In this document: positions 1 through 10,648 of the stretch, one piece after another | How the letters are laid out: each line of letters begins with the position of its first letter | How positions within the stretch are numbered: the stretch's first letter is position 1 | Assembly: GCA_029204225.1 (NCBI GenBank) | Contig: CM055105.1 | Coordinates: forward strand, 10,306,551-10,370,550 | DNA: 64,000 nucleotides | Direction: 5' to 3' | Source: Diphasiastrum complanatum | Lineage: Eukaryota; Streptophyta; Lycopodiopsida; Lycopodiales; Lycopodiaceae | Position numbers and translations under genes: made by a program | The notes under the pieces: generated by a model | Told to the model about the DNA's origin: nothing | Seen by the model: the letters and a program-made list of their open reading frames with translations, nothing else | The model's database searches: none

Positions 1-1010
1 CTGCCTTATTCAGCTGCGTATACTTTTCTGTGTAGGAGTCCAACAATGCACATATCGCACCATCACTCCATTCTTCTCTGTCCTTCTTGAAGGAATCACT
101 CGCAATTTCCAATCACTTGGGAACCTCTTGGTGCCATCACTCCTGCTCCTCCTGCTCCCTATCACTGCCATTTGCTGGACCAGGACTCTTGGGCATGCCT
201 GAGCACATTTCGAAGTCATCTCCGATCCGCCTTCCCAGGTCCTCCCCGTCATCTTCCACTGTTCTCAGACGCTTAGATCCCAGCATCTCCACCATCCCCA
301 CATCAAACCCCGGACGCCAACCCCAAAGAACCTCTCTCCCTGCACTCCCCCCATCATCGCTTGCGCATCGCGGCAGCAGCAGCAGCAAGCTCATCCACCA
401 TGGCGTCCATCCCTTCCTCCATCCCTCATGGCGTCTTCGCAGCTGCTCGTCCGCCCCCCTGCTCCCCCTGCCCACCCCACCCTCCATCTCTCTCCTCTTC
501 TTCGTCTCCAGCAGAAGTATGTCTTCTTCTTCTTCTACCACACAGGACGACGACATGCCTTGCCTGCTACTGCTGCTTGTTCCTTCCTGGCGATGGCTGG
601 CGCTAGGGCAAAACTAACAGAAAATTGCACCGTCAGTCAGTTTTCATTCAATCCTTCAACTCACCTCCCAGTTCTCTTTACTCTTTAGCTCTACAAGGCC
701 CTCCCCTCCACCTTGGTTTGCCCTTGGCCTTCAAGAGTGCATCACTAAGTGAAGCGCCCGAACTTGTTGGCCCTTGCACACAAGGTCATTGGACAAGGAG
801 GATAAACTATGAGATAGGTTGTCCCCTAGCTCTTCTCATTTTGAAGCTTTATATGAGAAAGAGATAGATCATAGTTGTTGCAAGTGCCCACATCATGTGC
901 TTGCATCCAAGATGCGTCTTTTGAATGCACATTTAAAAGTGGACCTATGGGGACAGGTGGCTTGTTGTTTAAAGGCCATTGTAAGGATATAATGGCAAGT
1001 CTTTGCATTG
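1..1010. other. GC-rich block followed by anonymous sequence, no gene recognised
   Basis: Bases ~120-620 are much richer in G+C than the rest of the window, with CAG-rich and CT-rich tracts (for example ~369-390 and ~470-540). An open frame runs on the plus strand from 87 to 617, but its translation is dominated by Ser, Pro and Leu runs from the low-complexity DNA. It has no domain, signal peptide or splice context that I recognise. The block could be the CpG-rich 5' end of a gene or a transposon scrap. Bases 620-1010 hold nothing recognisable. Confidence 0.2.
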
Positions 1011-2700
1011 AGCCATGGCAGCGATAAGAAGAGAAGACAAGCCATCATTGCTAACCACGGGTCGACAAACACCCATTATCATACATAATGTCTATTATAA
1101 AAATTTAATATGGACATAATTTTCAAGGTTTTGTCAATGATTCCATTCGTGAGGGCAATAAAAATTATGCATAAGAGATTGTGACATGATAAATATTCAA
1201 ATATAAAAATAATTATTATTATTGTATAAGTTAGAAAATGATTAAATAATTTTTTCTTCCATTCTTATTGAATTGTCATTTATTATTTTCAAATATTTAC
1301 ATATCTCAAAAACACCATAATAATGGCAAGGCCATAGTTTCACGATCAGTATTCACGATAAAGATTCAAAATATTCACATTTTAGTGTTCACCACCTTAA
1401 TCCATCAACTCCTCATCCAAGCTGCAAAAAGATCAAACACAACGCAAACAAAGATAAAGAGATTGAGGATAGTGAGTAAGAGGGCGCGGAAACATAATTC
1501 AGCTTGCAAGTAAAAGAGAAGTATGTAATCTTTTTTCTAGCATGTCTCTTCTTTCTGATGCTTGTATTAAGGATAAAATGATTGTAAAGAAGATAAGAAA
1601 CCACAGTTGGTTCACTGGCAATTTCGTTGACTATCAAAATGAGTGTAAGGGAAATGTACTCCACACTTTGAAGGATATTATTCGTGCTGTGAACGCCTAC
1701 AATAGTACACTGTGATCACTTTGCAAAAAAATGTACATAGTCAAATTGCCCTTAAACCAAAAAAAAAAAAAAGGAAAAGCTAAAACAAATATATATATAT
1801 TCTAATAAATTAGATGTCACAACACATCAAAAAAAAGGAACAAGAAATCGGCCACCGAGGACAAGGTGCGCAAAATGGCAATTAAGGATAATCTATGTTT
1901 CTTCGATCTAATGCGAAGAGGGATAAAACTACAAGCTAAAGATGGAAACTAGAGGTGGAATGGCTTAGATGTGGGTGATGAATTTCTTTCTCATTTTGGG
2001 ATTTATAGGTTTTGGTTTGATCCTCTTCTTGGATCTTGATTTCTTGGCTTATCTAGACATCTATGGCTCTAGATCTTCTCCTCTTGAGGTTGACCTTCTC
2101 AAGGGAGGTGAACAATGAAAAGGAAATCTACCTAATGGATCCTAATGATCACTCCAAAGGGGCTTTCTACACCTATTTTGCTTGAGTGTCGGATTTTGTG
2201 GATTATATTATCATATAATGCAGTTTTCAATCCCTAACAACACAGTTACAATTAGATAGTGTTGGAGGATTTGCAGATATCGAGACAAACCCTAACCATA
2301 GTTAATAAGTGAGATGGATTTGGCACCCTATGTGTCTAAGTCCAACCCGATGATCACATAATGTTTCACCCAGGTCTGATATCTCGAAGTATTTGGAGAT
2401 CTTGTTTCACTTGTGCAATTAGGTCATTCAGTCCATAGCTGCATGACCTTTCTTGTGGAAATGGATACATTCGATCTTCAAGTTCAGTCAACACGTATCG
2501 ACTATGCGGCCTTTTCACTTACATCTCATGCATGTTTTCTTTTCGTCATCTTGTTGTCTTGGCTTGTCTTTGTTCTTCTATTCGCCTTTGGTGCTGCCTC
2601 CCGACGGTTGATCTTGATTCTGTTTCGGGTCTGACTCTCTCTTAGGGTCTGAATGGTTTCTTTGGCTTATCCTTATGGCTATAGAGAGTCTGATCATAGG
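1011..2700. other. AT-rich intergenic sequence, nothing recognised
   Basis: This stretch is AT-rich, with a poly-A run near 1760-1772 and short AT alternations near 1790. Open frames here are short and without recognisable motifs. I see no LTR ends, primer-binding site or tRNA-like box. Confidence 0.5.
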
Positions 2701-2721
2701 TATCCCTTGTGATGAAGGTGC

Positions 2722-3070
2722 TCATGGGCTTCGACTTCTTTTCGAATCTTGATTATGACTTTTTCGAGAGTTATTTATGGATCTTTGGGCTAGCAACATT
2801 CGGGTAGTCTCGAAGGATCTTGGTAAAGCTCGTAGCAAATAGGTGAGTTGCTTCTCTGCTGAGACTGCATTTTCTGCTTCGACGTTGTGTAACGAAAGGA
2901 AAGGGTCCTTCATCCTTCTAATAAAGGATGTGAGGTCTTTGCCATCCCATCGTAGGTTCGTCAAACTGGTCTTCGAGAAGCATTATCTGGCTTTGTGACT
3001 TTGTTTGGAACTTGATAAGTAATGCATCCCACATCTCTCTTGCATTAGAGAGTGTCGCGAGGGTCAAGCA
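2722..3070 (-). pseudogene. Copia gag fragment (UBN2-type capsid region)
   Basis: The minus-strand frame reads through a Ty1/Copia Gag capsid region of the UBN2 type: LRWDGKDLTSFIRRMKD, then LTYLLRALPRSFETTRMLL. Upstream codons (~2970-3070) add the typical box with a Trp-Asp-Ala-Leu core and a LLEDQ segment, but in another frame, so at least one frameshift is present. The same motif order occurs in the plus-strand Copia at 48621-48974 (YLQWDDKDLNTFVRKIKD, YFLRALPRSFHTTRTLL), so the two are the same lineage. Zinc knuckle, protease and pol are absent. It is a truncated relic with no expected function. Confidence 0.65.
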
Positions 3071-3099
3071 TTAGGTTATATTCGATGGATGAGGATAAG

Positions 3100-3700
3100 A
3101 CGACTACTGCCTTGCCATTCCTTTCTCTCTTGCATTTATTCATTCTACATTCCCAACTTTTGGCATCCTCCAAATCCAAATTCACTAGTCTTCTTGCATT
3201 CCTCAACTCATAACCTCCCATACTCCCATCCACCACATTCCTCGAATTCATATTCCCCCAATTCCATAATCCCCAAACTTCATATTCCCAGATTTTGACT
3301 TGATCTATCATTCCCCAGCCCTCTATCACTTCATCTGAATTTTCCATATTCCCGAAGTTCTTTCGTTTTCTAACTCTTTAGACCCAAACTCCCAAGATCT
3401 ACTCACCTTGTTTCCACATTCCAGTTTTTTCACATTCTCTTGTTTCACAGATCTACATTCCCAGTCACCTATCTTTCTCAGATCTTACCATTACATTACC
3501 AAGATCTGATTCCCAGATCTAAGATGCATTTTCGAAACCCCAATTTCTTTGATATCCCAAGCTGATTTCCACATCTACGTTCCCCAATCACATCCACCTT
3601 CCTAGCTTGCGTTCCCGCATTACATATTCCCACATTCCCATTCTCATTCCCAAGATATAGATCTTGAGCTCCCAAATTGAAGTAGTCTTGTTGCCATCCA
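3100..3700. repeat. Degenerate TTCCCA-rich low-complexity tract
   Basis: The plus strand is a pyrimidine-rich tract in which ATTCCCA-like hexamers and heptamers recur irregularly (densest ~3225-3680), interspersed with AGATCT-containing words. Open frames on both strands here are translations of this simple composition. Bases 3700-3876 hold nothing recognisable. Confidence 0.5.
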
Positions 3701-3876
3701 AACAGAATATGTTCCCACGCTACAAATTTAGAGAAGATCTTTTGTTTGGATACAACTAAGATCGGGTCGAAAGACTAGATCTAGGATCTCAAAAGAGGAT
3801 GAGAGTTCCATGTCTTCATTGTTGGATTCATCATATATTGCATGATAAGAATGCCATCTCTAACAAAAAAATGAAA

Positions 3877-4963
3877 CTACAGAGGTTTCTTGTGGCCAAC
3901 CAATGCATCTGTCCCATCACATATGTACCCTTCAATAAAACTTTTGAAGTTTGGTATCTCTTGCATCAAGTATGGCACCGGAGAAAAGCATGAGCTCTCA
4001 ATGTAGGCATCCATCAGGTGGCAAAATGAGAACACACAATTTGAATGAAGCCTTTCTGAAAGCCTACTGAACATTGCATCAACATCCTCATGTATGTGGC
4101 CAACCACTAAGAATCCAAGAGGCACATTCTCAAATATGCCCCTTGTTGTGAGAAGGGAGAGAAATGCGAAAAACATATCGATTTTTATTTTCAGAACCGC
4201 AGTTGTCAAGTTGCAAGAACAAGACTCTCGGTAGGGCATTAAAACTACCATTTTGTGCTTGATTAAGGCATTGCACATTTTTTGTTGCATTATCAATTTG
4301 TAGTGGAGAGATTCATGGAACTTCAAGTAGAGAAGAATCCTCTACATGTGTTATTACATTGCTATTTTTGACTAAAGAAAATTCTTCTACACTCAGTGTA
4401 CACTAACATTTCCAGTATCTTTGTTTTTGTTCTTTTGCAACTTTTGATGAATATTGTATGCATCCCTTGATAGTAGGCTACCAAAAATGGCTTGTTGTGG
4501 CACCTCTTTGAAATTGACATCTCCTTTAACATCCTCATTTGGAAGCTCCAAATGTCTCAAACATCTTGCAAGTGACCCCACTGTGAAATTTGGATCAAAA
4601 GGCCAATATCCCATTGCAAAATGACCATATCCACTCTTCTTATGTCCATGGACTAACATCCCTATCAAGAAAATTGGAAGTTGCATGACACGACTCAGGC
4701 TTTTAGGATGCGGCTCTAGCCGAGGTATGCATGTCTTTACTTGATCCATTATTCATGCACACATATTTGCTAGGATCACAACAAGCTTTTTGCTTCCAAG
4801 AATAGTACAAATTATGACATGTCATTTGTGCAATCATGTGTTTTCTCTTTTCCATGAACAAATTTGCATGATCTTGTACCGCTTTGGGTGATGCCAACTT
4901 CATTTGTATCGAAGTACAAATGTCACATTTTGAAAATGCATCTATAGTTGGGTAAGGAAGCAT
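3877..4963 (-). pseudogene. DUF7869-like, transposase-type protein remnant
   Basis: Three overlapping minus-strand frames together give the landmarks of the DUF7869-type family as I recall it. There is an N-terminal Cys pair (FSKCDICTSIQMK, ~4930-4910) and a segment starting MDQVKTCIPRLEP (~4749). Next comes LQLDNCGSENKNRYVF (4169-4216), and finally GFLVVGHIHEDVDAMFSRLSERL (~4060-4130). The LQLDNC...ENKN block lies in a different frame from GHIHEDVD, so a frameshift sits near 4160-4172. Another lies near 4740-4760, where the Cys-rich frame hands over to the MDQVKT frame. The family usually reads GHTHEDVD; here the Thr is Ile. It is probably a dead mobile-element-derived gene. The true 5' end may lie beyond 4963. 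The family assignment is from memory of motifs. Confidence 0.6.
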
Positions 4964-6852
4964 GACACCTTGACTATTGCCTTTTCGATAATTACAGAAA
5001 CCCTACTTTGCTCAAGGGTTATAAAGTTACAAACTGTAGTAGGGTCATTTGAGTGGATAGATCCCTCTCCAACAACTTTACCACCAATACTCAAGGTCAC
5101 AATGTCTCCTTTTGTACATCATTTTTGAAATGAAGACAATACACAAATTTAGAACAAAGCAACAAAAAAACATCTTTAAGAAATAATTAGACAAAAAATA
5201 CATAAGAAATATTGAAATTGGTTATTGGAAGGTCTAGAAGAGAAAACAAGAAATATAAATTTGATCCTTTGAACTCCAATATTACAAAATTCAAAACATA
5301 ACTTATTTCATGGGCTTTGCCTGTGAAAAAGTGGTTGAATTTCAAAGTATCCATTTTCATGAATTATCAATTGAAAAAATGAAGTGGAGATGAATAGAAT
5401 GTTGAAATAGAATATTAATATTTCATCTCTTATAGAGAAGTTCATGAAGGTAGACGAAAGCAAGGAACATGACTCCCAACTTGGTATGTAAGTGTTTTGT
5501 GAAGTCTTAGCAAACTATTTATGTCTATTTCACTCACTCTTGATGAAGCAGAGATAAATAGCATGGACAAGGATATAACTAGATTAAATCCTTGACTTTG
5601 GCCTATCATACACGACATAAATCCCAACAAAGGGAGTTTTAAGATAATAGAATATAAAAAATCAGTTTGGAATTAAGAAGAGTGAACAAGATTGAGGTGA
5701 AATAAAATCAAAACTATGCTCCTGAGAGGTCACCCACTAGTAGGCTAGTTATCTCCACTTCATTCCTTCAATCTTGACGGACGTAGTCCATTAACATGGA
5801 GAGAAGAAAGGATAAGGAATAATCAACATAGGTTTAGTTGCTAGTTGTCAACTTGTGCCCACCAATGTGCCATATTGAACGTATTTGCAAAACATTCATA
5901 CTTAACTTTCAACTCAAAAACCTTATTTTAATTTTAGCTTTCAAATGTCATGTGTATATGAATGATACATTTTAAATTATTAATCCCAAAAAGATAAACC
6001 TTATTTTATATACAAATTTTTATGTATTATTATAAGACGATGAGTGAAAGGCAATAAAAAATTGTACCTTGTATTCAAAAGGTAAATTCTAGAAGTTACA
6101 TCTAATATAATTTTTTAATGTATTATAGAAGTCACAGTGAAAATCAAAACAAGCATTTCAATCCCAAATATGGGTGTGCATGTCAAATTTCAGGCCCTGC
6201 ACACAAGGTGTCAAATAACTAAAAAAGAATGCCATGCAAAAAGAAGCTAACAAGAAAAGGAATAGAAAAAGAAAACATCAAGTGGGACAAGAGCTTAGTA
6301 GGTTAGTTACCTGTACTCCATTCATTCTTGATGGACGTTGTCCGTTAACATAGTGAGAAGAAAGGAGAAAGAATAGAACAAGATAACCTCAAAAGGGAAA
6401 GGGGCCTTAGTAGGATAGTTATCTCTACTTCATTCAATCTTGAAGGACGTTGTTCGTCAACATATCGCGAAGAAATGAGAAAGAAGGAGAAGGAATCCTC
6501 ACACACAAAGAAGTGGATGTATGCATCAATGTATCCACCAGTGTTATCATATTTTTTTCATTCCATTAGGCTTTAAGGGTTATAATTATCCTTGAGGTAA
6601 GGTTATTTGGCCACTTTAACATACTAATATGAAATATACTATGAATTTTTTAAAAATATAAAAGGTAAAAGGCACATGAAGTTCTATTTGAGCACTATTC
6701 TAATACATAAAAAACCAAAACTAAGTTATCAACAAGCCACCCATCCCAGTTTTGTGCTAGGAAACACATGCTTAAACTTTTAGTTTCCAAAAAAATGATA
6801 AGCACTAAAAGCCTTTCAAGGATATAAGCACATATATATAGGAGAAAGAGGA
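4964..6852. other. AT-rich non-coding sequence with scattered palindromic units
   Basis: No coding feature is recognisable. The only structure I see is the set of three related palindrome-bearing segments listed separately (5715-6495). Confidence 0.45.
5715..6495. repeat. Three dispersed copies of a palindrome-bearing repeat
   Basis: Similar ~85-100 bp segments occur near 5735-5820, 6285-6375 and 6400-6490. Each has a TAGTAGG/TAGGTTAG-like lead, a CTCCA/CTTCATTC stretch, then a 21-bp imperfect palindrome, then GAGAAGAAAGGA or a close variant. Palindromes lie at 5774-5794, 6328-6348 and 6440-6460, with 9-nt arms like TTGAYGGAC and GTCCRTYAA around a 3-nt spacer. The same palindrome recurs in the array at 8230-9800 but with different flanks, so the palindrome rather than the whole unit is the shared part. 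Confidence 0.6.
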
Positions 6853-6900
6853 CTTTTTTTTAATAATAATAATTATTTATTATTATTATTATTATTATTT
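6853..6900. repeat. (ATT)n / (TTA)n microsatellite
   Basis: A T run followed by AAT and ATT triplets covers this stretch. Confidence 0.85.
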
Positions 6901-6925
6901 TGGTCCCAACCTCCTACTCCCTATT

Positions 6926-7262
6926 TTGGCACACCCCAATGCAAAAAAAAACCACAAGCCCATGCAAAAAAAAACCCAAACAAGCCCATTGAACAAAAAA
7001 AAAAACACAACCCCCAACAAAAAAACCCAAAACCATATTCGAAAACCCACAATGCAAAAGAAAAACCCACATGCCCATAAAAACCCCAAAAGCCCATGCA
7101 AAAGACCCACAAAAACCATTCAAAATCCCCACAAGCCCATACAAAACCCACAAGCCCATGCAAAAAAACCATTCAAAAGCCCAAACCCATTACCAAAAAA
7201 AAACACAAACCCATGCTAAAAACCCAAACAAGCCCATTCAACCAAAAAAAAACTAGATGCAA
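6926..7262. repeat. A/C-rich degenerate tandem tract (AAGCCCATGCAAAA words)
   Basis: The plus strand repeats words such as AAGCCCATGCAAAA and AACCCACA with A runs of 6-11. All six frames stay open because the strand almost lacks T. This gives artefactual Lys/Pro/Asn-rich frames on the plus strand and Phe/Gly/Trp-rich hydrophobic frames on the minus strand. No gene is supported. Confidence 0.7.
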
Positions 7263-7299
7263 ACAAAACTAAAAAAAACAAACCCTTCATGACCTGACC

Positions 7300-7835
7300 T
7301 AAACCCTATTGCTTCATCCTTTGAATACTCTTCCGCCGCCCACATGCTCCTTCTCCACCCACCTCCTCCTCGCTCCTCGTTCCTCGTTCCTCGTTCCACA
7401 GCTCTTTCAGGTCAAGCTCGCGTTCCACAACACGTTCAACTTTTGGAGGATCGCGCCTGCCGCTCATCACTCAGTCTATGCTTCTGGAATGTGAACTTCT
7501 GGATCGCGGCTGTTTCAACGTTTCAAAGAGCTGTTTCATCACGTTGCCCACACTGCTGGAACTCACTTGCCACTCTGCTCTCATCCTGGTGTTCTGCTAG
7601 ATCGCGCCTTCTGGATCATGTTGCCCATAGATTCGCCTCCTGCAGTTTTGCTGAATCGCGCCTTCTGGATTAGGTTGCCCACAGATTCGCTTGCCCACGG
7701 ATTCGCCTGTCCACAGGTTTGCTTGTCCACGGATTCACATGTCCACAGGTTCGCTCAACGTTCTCTCTCTACAAGTGCTTTTTTTATAGATCTTTTTTCA
7801 GACACACACTTTGCAGACTCGCTTTTCTAATGTAC
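7300..7835. repeat. Short internally repetitive segment (CCACGGATTCGC words)
   Basis: At ~7670-7760 a 17-19 bp unit of the type GATTCGCTTGCCCACG is repeated about four times with variation. At ~7596-7680 a longer unit containing ATCGCGCCTTCTGGAT occurs twice. Near 7370-7390 a TCCTCGT word is repeated. Open plus-strand frames here reflect these repeats, and I recognise no protein. Confidence 0.5.
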
Positions 7836-7877
7836 ATTTCTACTAGCATGCAACACAAAACAGATTCTACAAATATT

Positions 7878-8030
7878 CTATTTGAATACCATGCAACACA
7901 CAGCTCGAACAGATCTCAATCTATTTGAATAGCATGCAACACACAGCCTAAATAGATCTCAATCTATTTGAATAGCTTGCAACACACAGCCTAAACAAAT
8001 CTCATTCTATTTGAATAGCATACAACATTA
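7878..8030. repeat. 43-bp direct tandem repeat, about 3.3 copies
   Basis: The word CTATTTGAATA starts at 7878, 7921, 7964 and 8007, an exact 43-bp period. Each unit continues with GCATGCAACACACAGC-like sequence and ends in AGATCTCAAT. Divergence between units is a few bases. Confidence 0.85.
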
Positions 8031-8229
8031 AAACGCTTAATAGGAGTTTAAAGCTGAACTAGAAAATTTGAACTAAGACATTTTGGAGGGAATTATATTT
8101 TGGGGGAAAATTTGAATTAACCAATTTAAATTTCATATTAAGCTCTTATTTAATGGAGTGAACAATTAAAAGTAATCACCACTACACACACAAAGTAAAC
8201 AATTAAAGGCCCTCACCAAGCACATGGAG

Positions 8230-9800
8230 CGCATGTAGGTAGCCCATCACCATGTTCCCTCCTCCTTGACGGACGCCGTCCGTCCCCAAGGATGCATGAA
8301 GTAGACAAGGCTATTGCACTAGCCTTCATAATTCACATAGAGCACATGTAGGCTACCCTTCACCATGCTTCTCTCCATATTCATGACAATCGTTCGTCAA
8401 GCACGAATGCAATACACAAGGTATAGAAAAGGTTTTATGCACTAGACCTCATTAAACACATACATCGCATGTGGGTAGCCCTTCATCATGTTTCAATCTA
8501 CCTTGAAAAATGCAATCCGTCAAGCATGAATGAATTAGACAAGGTTGTACACACTAGTTAGCACGTACATTCCATGTGAGCACTCCTCCTCCATGCTTCC
8601 CTCCTTGATGGACGTTGTCCATCAAGCAATGAATGAACTAGACAAGGTTGTTGAGCTAGCCCTCACCATGCTTCACCTATCATTAAACATGTACATCCCA
8701 TGTGAGCGCTCCTTCTCCATGCTTCTCACGTACTTAATGGACGTTGTCCATCAAGCATGCATGAAGTAGACAAGGCAAGTGCACTAGCTCTCCCCATGCT
8801 CTCTAATTAAGCACATATATCCCATGTCAGCACTACTTCTCCATGCTTCCCTCCTACTTAACGAACATCGTTCATCAAGCATGCATGAAACAGACAACGT
8901 TGTTGCACCATGCTTCACCTCCCATTAACACATACATCTCATGTGCACTCCTTCCCCATGCTACCCTCCTACTTGACGGACATTGTCTATCAAACATGCA
9001 TGAAGTGGACAAGGCTATTGCGCTAGAACTCACCATGCTTCACCTCTCATTACGCACCTACATCCCATGTTAGCACTCCTTCTCCATGCTTCTTGCGTAC
9101 TTGATGGACGCCGTCCATCAAGCATGCATGAAGTGGACAAGGCAATTGCACCTACATCCCATGTTAGCACTCCTTCTCCATGCTTCCCTCCTACTTGACG
9201 GACGCATGCATGAAGTAGACAAGGCAGCTTGACGGACATAGTCCGAGCATGCATGAAGTAGACAAGGTTGTTGCCCCATGCTTCACCTCTCATTAAGCAC
9301 CTACATCCCATGTGAGCACTCCTTCTGCATGCTTCTCTCCTACTTGACGAACGTCGTCCATCAAGCATGCATGAAGTAGACAAGGCAGTTGCACTAGTGC
9401 TCACCATGCTTCACCTCTCATTAAGTACATATATCCCATGTCCGCACTCCTTCTCCATGCTTCCCTCCTACTTGACGAACACCATCCGTCAAGCCGACAT
9501 GAAGTAGACAAGGTTGTTGCAGTACCCCTTGCCATGCTTCACCAACTCATGCAAGTAGTCCATCACCATGCTTCTCTCTACTTTGACGGACAAGCATGAA
9601 TGAGGTTGTATGCACACATACATCACGTGAGGGTAGCTCTTCTTCCTACTTCCCTCCATCCTGACAGACGTCATCCATCAAACATAAATGGAGTAGACAA
9701 GGTTATACACACTAGCCATTCCTAAACACATACATCACATGTGGACAACCATTATTCTTGCTTCTCTCTACCTTCACGGACACCTTCTGTCAAGTGAATA
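8230..9800. repeat. Satellite-like array, ~115-128 bp units each with a 21-bp palindrome
   Basis: About fifteen degenerate units follow one another. Typical order within a unit is CATGCATGAAGTAGACAAGG, then a variable GCACTAG/CACCATGCTTCACC stretch, ACATCCCATGTGAGCACTCC, TTCTCCATGCTTCCCTCCTA, and then the palindrome. The palindrome has arms TTGAYGGAC and GTCCRTCAA around three bases. Palindrome starts are ~8266, 8381, 8503, 8605, 8734, 8858, 8973, 9101, 9195 (half), 9229 (shortened), 9344, 9472, 9583 (half), 9661 and 9773. Most spacings are 102-129 bp, with short intervals at the half copies. Open frames in the array are translations of the repeat and not genes. Confidence 0.85.
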
Positions 9801-9847
9801 AAGCGGACATGATTAGGACTACGAGCTCTCACTAAGCAATACATTTT

Positions 9848-10604
9848 TTGTTATCATGGTACATGTTTATTTACTTATTATCATTGCTAATGTTGGTTGC
9901 AGACATGGAAAAAGAGATGGGTGTGGCAGAAGTAAATAACACAAGTCCTATGGAAGTGATCTCTTGTCATGACATTCTCCTAGTAATAGACGTGGAGGTA
10001 GATGTAAGGATGGAAATTTCTGAAACTACTTCTTGGTATATGGAATCTATTGGTCCAAATGAAGATAAGGGAGATGTATTTCTTTATGTTAATGACAATG
10101 GACAAGGTTACAAATGTATGGGAATAATTTTAAGCATGGATAACATAATGTCTGCATATGGTGTACCATTTTGCTCAAGTGGAATGCCTACAATAGAAAA
10201 AATTATTTGGTATTGAATTGCAATGGTCTAAGTACTCTCCTATCATGATGGGGCCAAGCAAAAATGGAAGAGAAGGTTCAATGATCAAGATGGGTTGGGA
10301 TATTCCAAATCTTTCAGAATGGATTGCAGATTCTGGACTCTCTTCTTGTGAAGATATTGTTGAAGGATTTAAAAAGGTCAAAGCTAAGCAACTTGAAGAA
10401 GGAAGAGCTCCTTCTTCTAAAATTTATTCTAGTATTATAAAAGATACACTGAAGGGAAAAAGACCACATACATTGGGCAATGATGTTTTTTCGAGGAGAG
10501 GCATTCATCTGGTAGAGGGAGATCTTACAAACTATCTAGCCATGTGCAAATCGGGAAGTGTAAGGAGAGGACAAAGGAGTAGATATATAAGGCAAAAGTT
10601 TTGA
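9848..10604 (+). pseudogene. N-terminal part of the composite gene, function unknown
   Basis: Two abutting plus-strand frames (9848-10216 and 10218-10604) have non-repetitive composition with acidic and basic patches. They contain a Gly/Tyr-rich stretch near 10080-10190 (YVNDNGQGYKCMGIILSMD) and a hydrophilic stretch at 10310-10440 (LSEWIADSGLSSCEDIVEGF). They are in different frames, so a frameshift lies near 10210-10220. I recognise no domain. Position, strand and lack of repeats suggest the leading exon or exons of the downstream gene. The start at 9848 is not certain, and the next in-frame Met at ~9905 is equally plausible. Confidence 0.35.
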
Positions 10605-10648
10605 AGATAGATGGTGAGTAAGAAACACCATTCAAAAAGATCCAAGTC

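Noticed and set aside
87-617. 176-codon Ser/Pro/Leu-rich frame as a possible secreted or plastid-targeted protein
   Set aside because: Composition follows CT- and CAG-rich DNA; competing frames on both strands are equally open and none has a recognisable domain.
6895-7256. Hydrophobic minus-strand and Lys/Pro plus-strand open frames resembling membrane proteins
   Set aside because: All frames are open because the DNA is an A/C-rich repeat; no codon structure or conserved motif.
8230-9800. CRISPR-like array
   Set aside because: Intervals between palindromes are homologous to each other rather than unique, units are degenerate, and the context is a plant nuclear genome.
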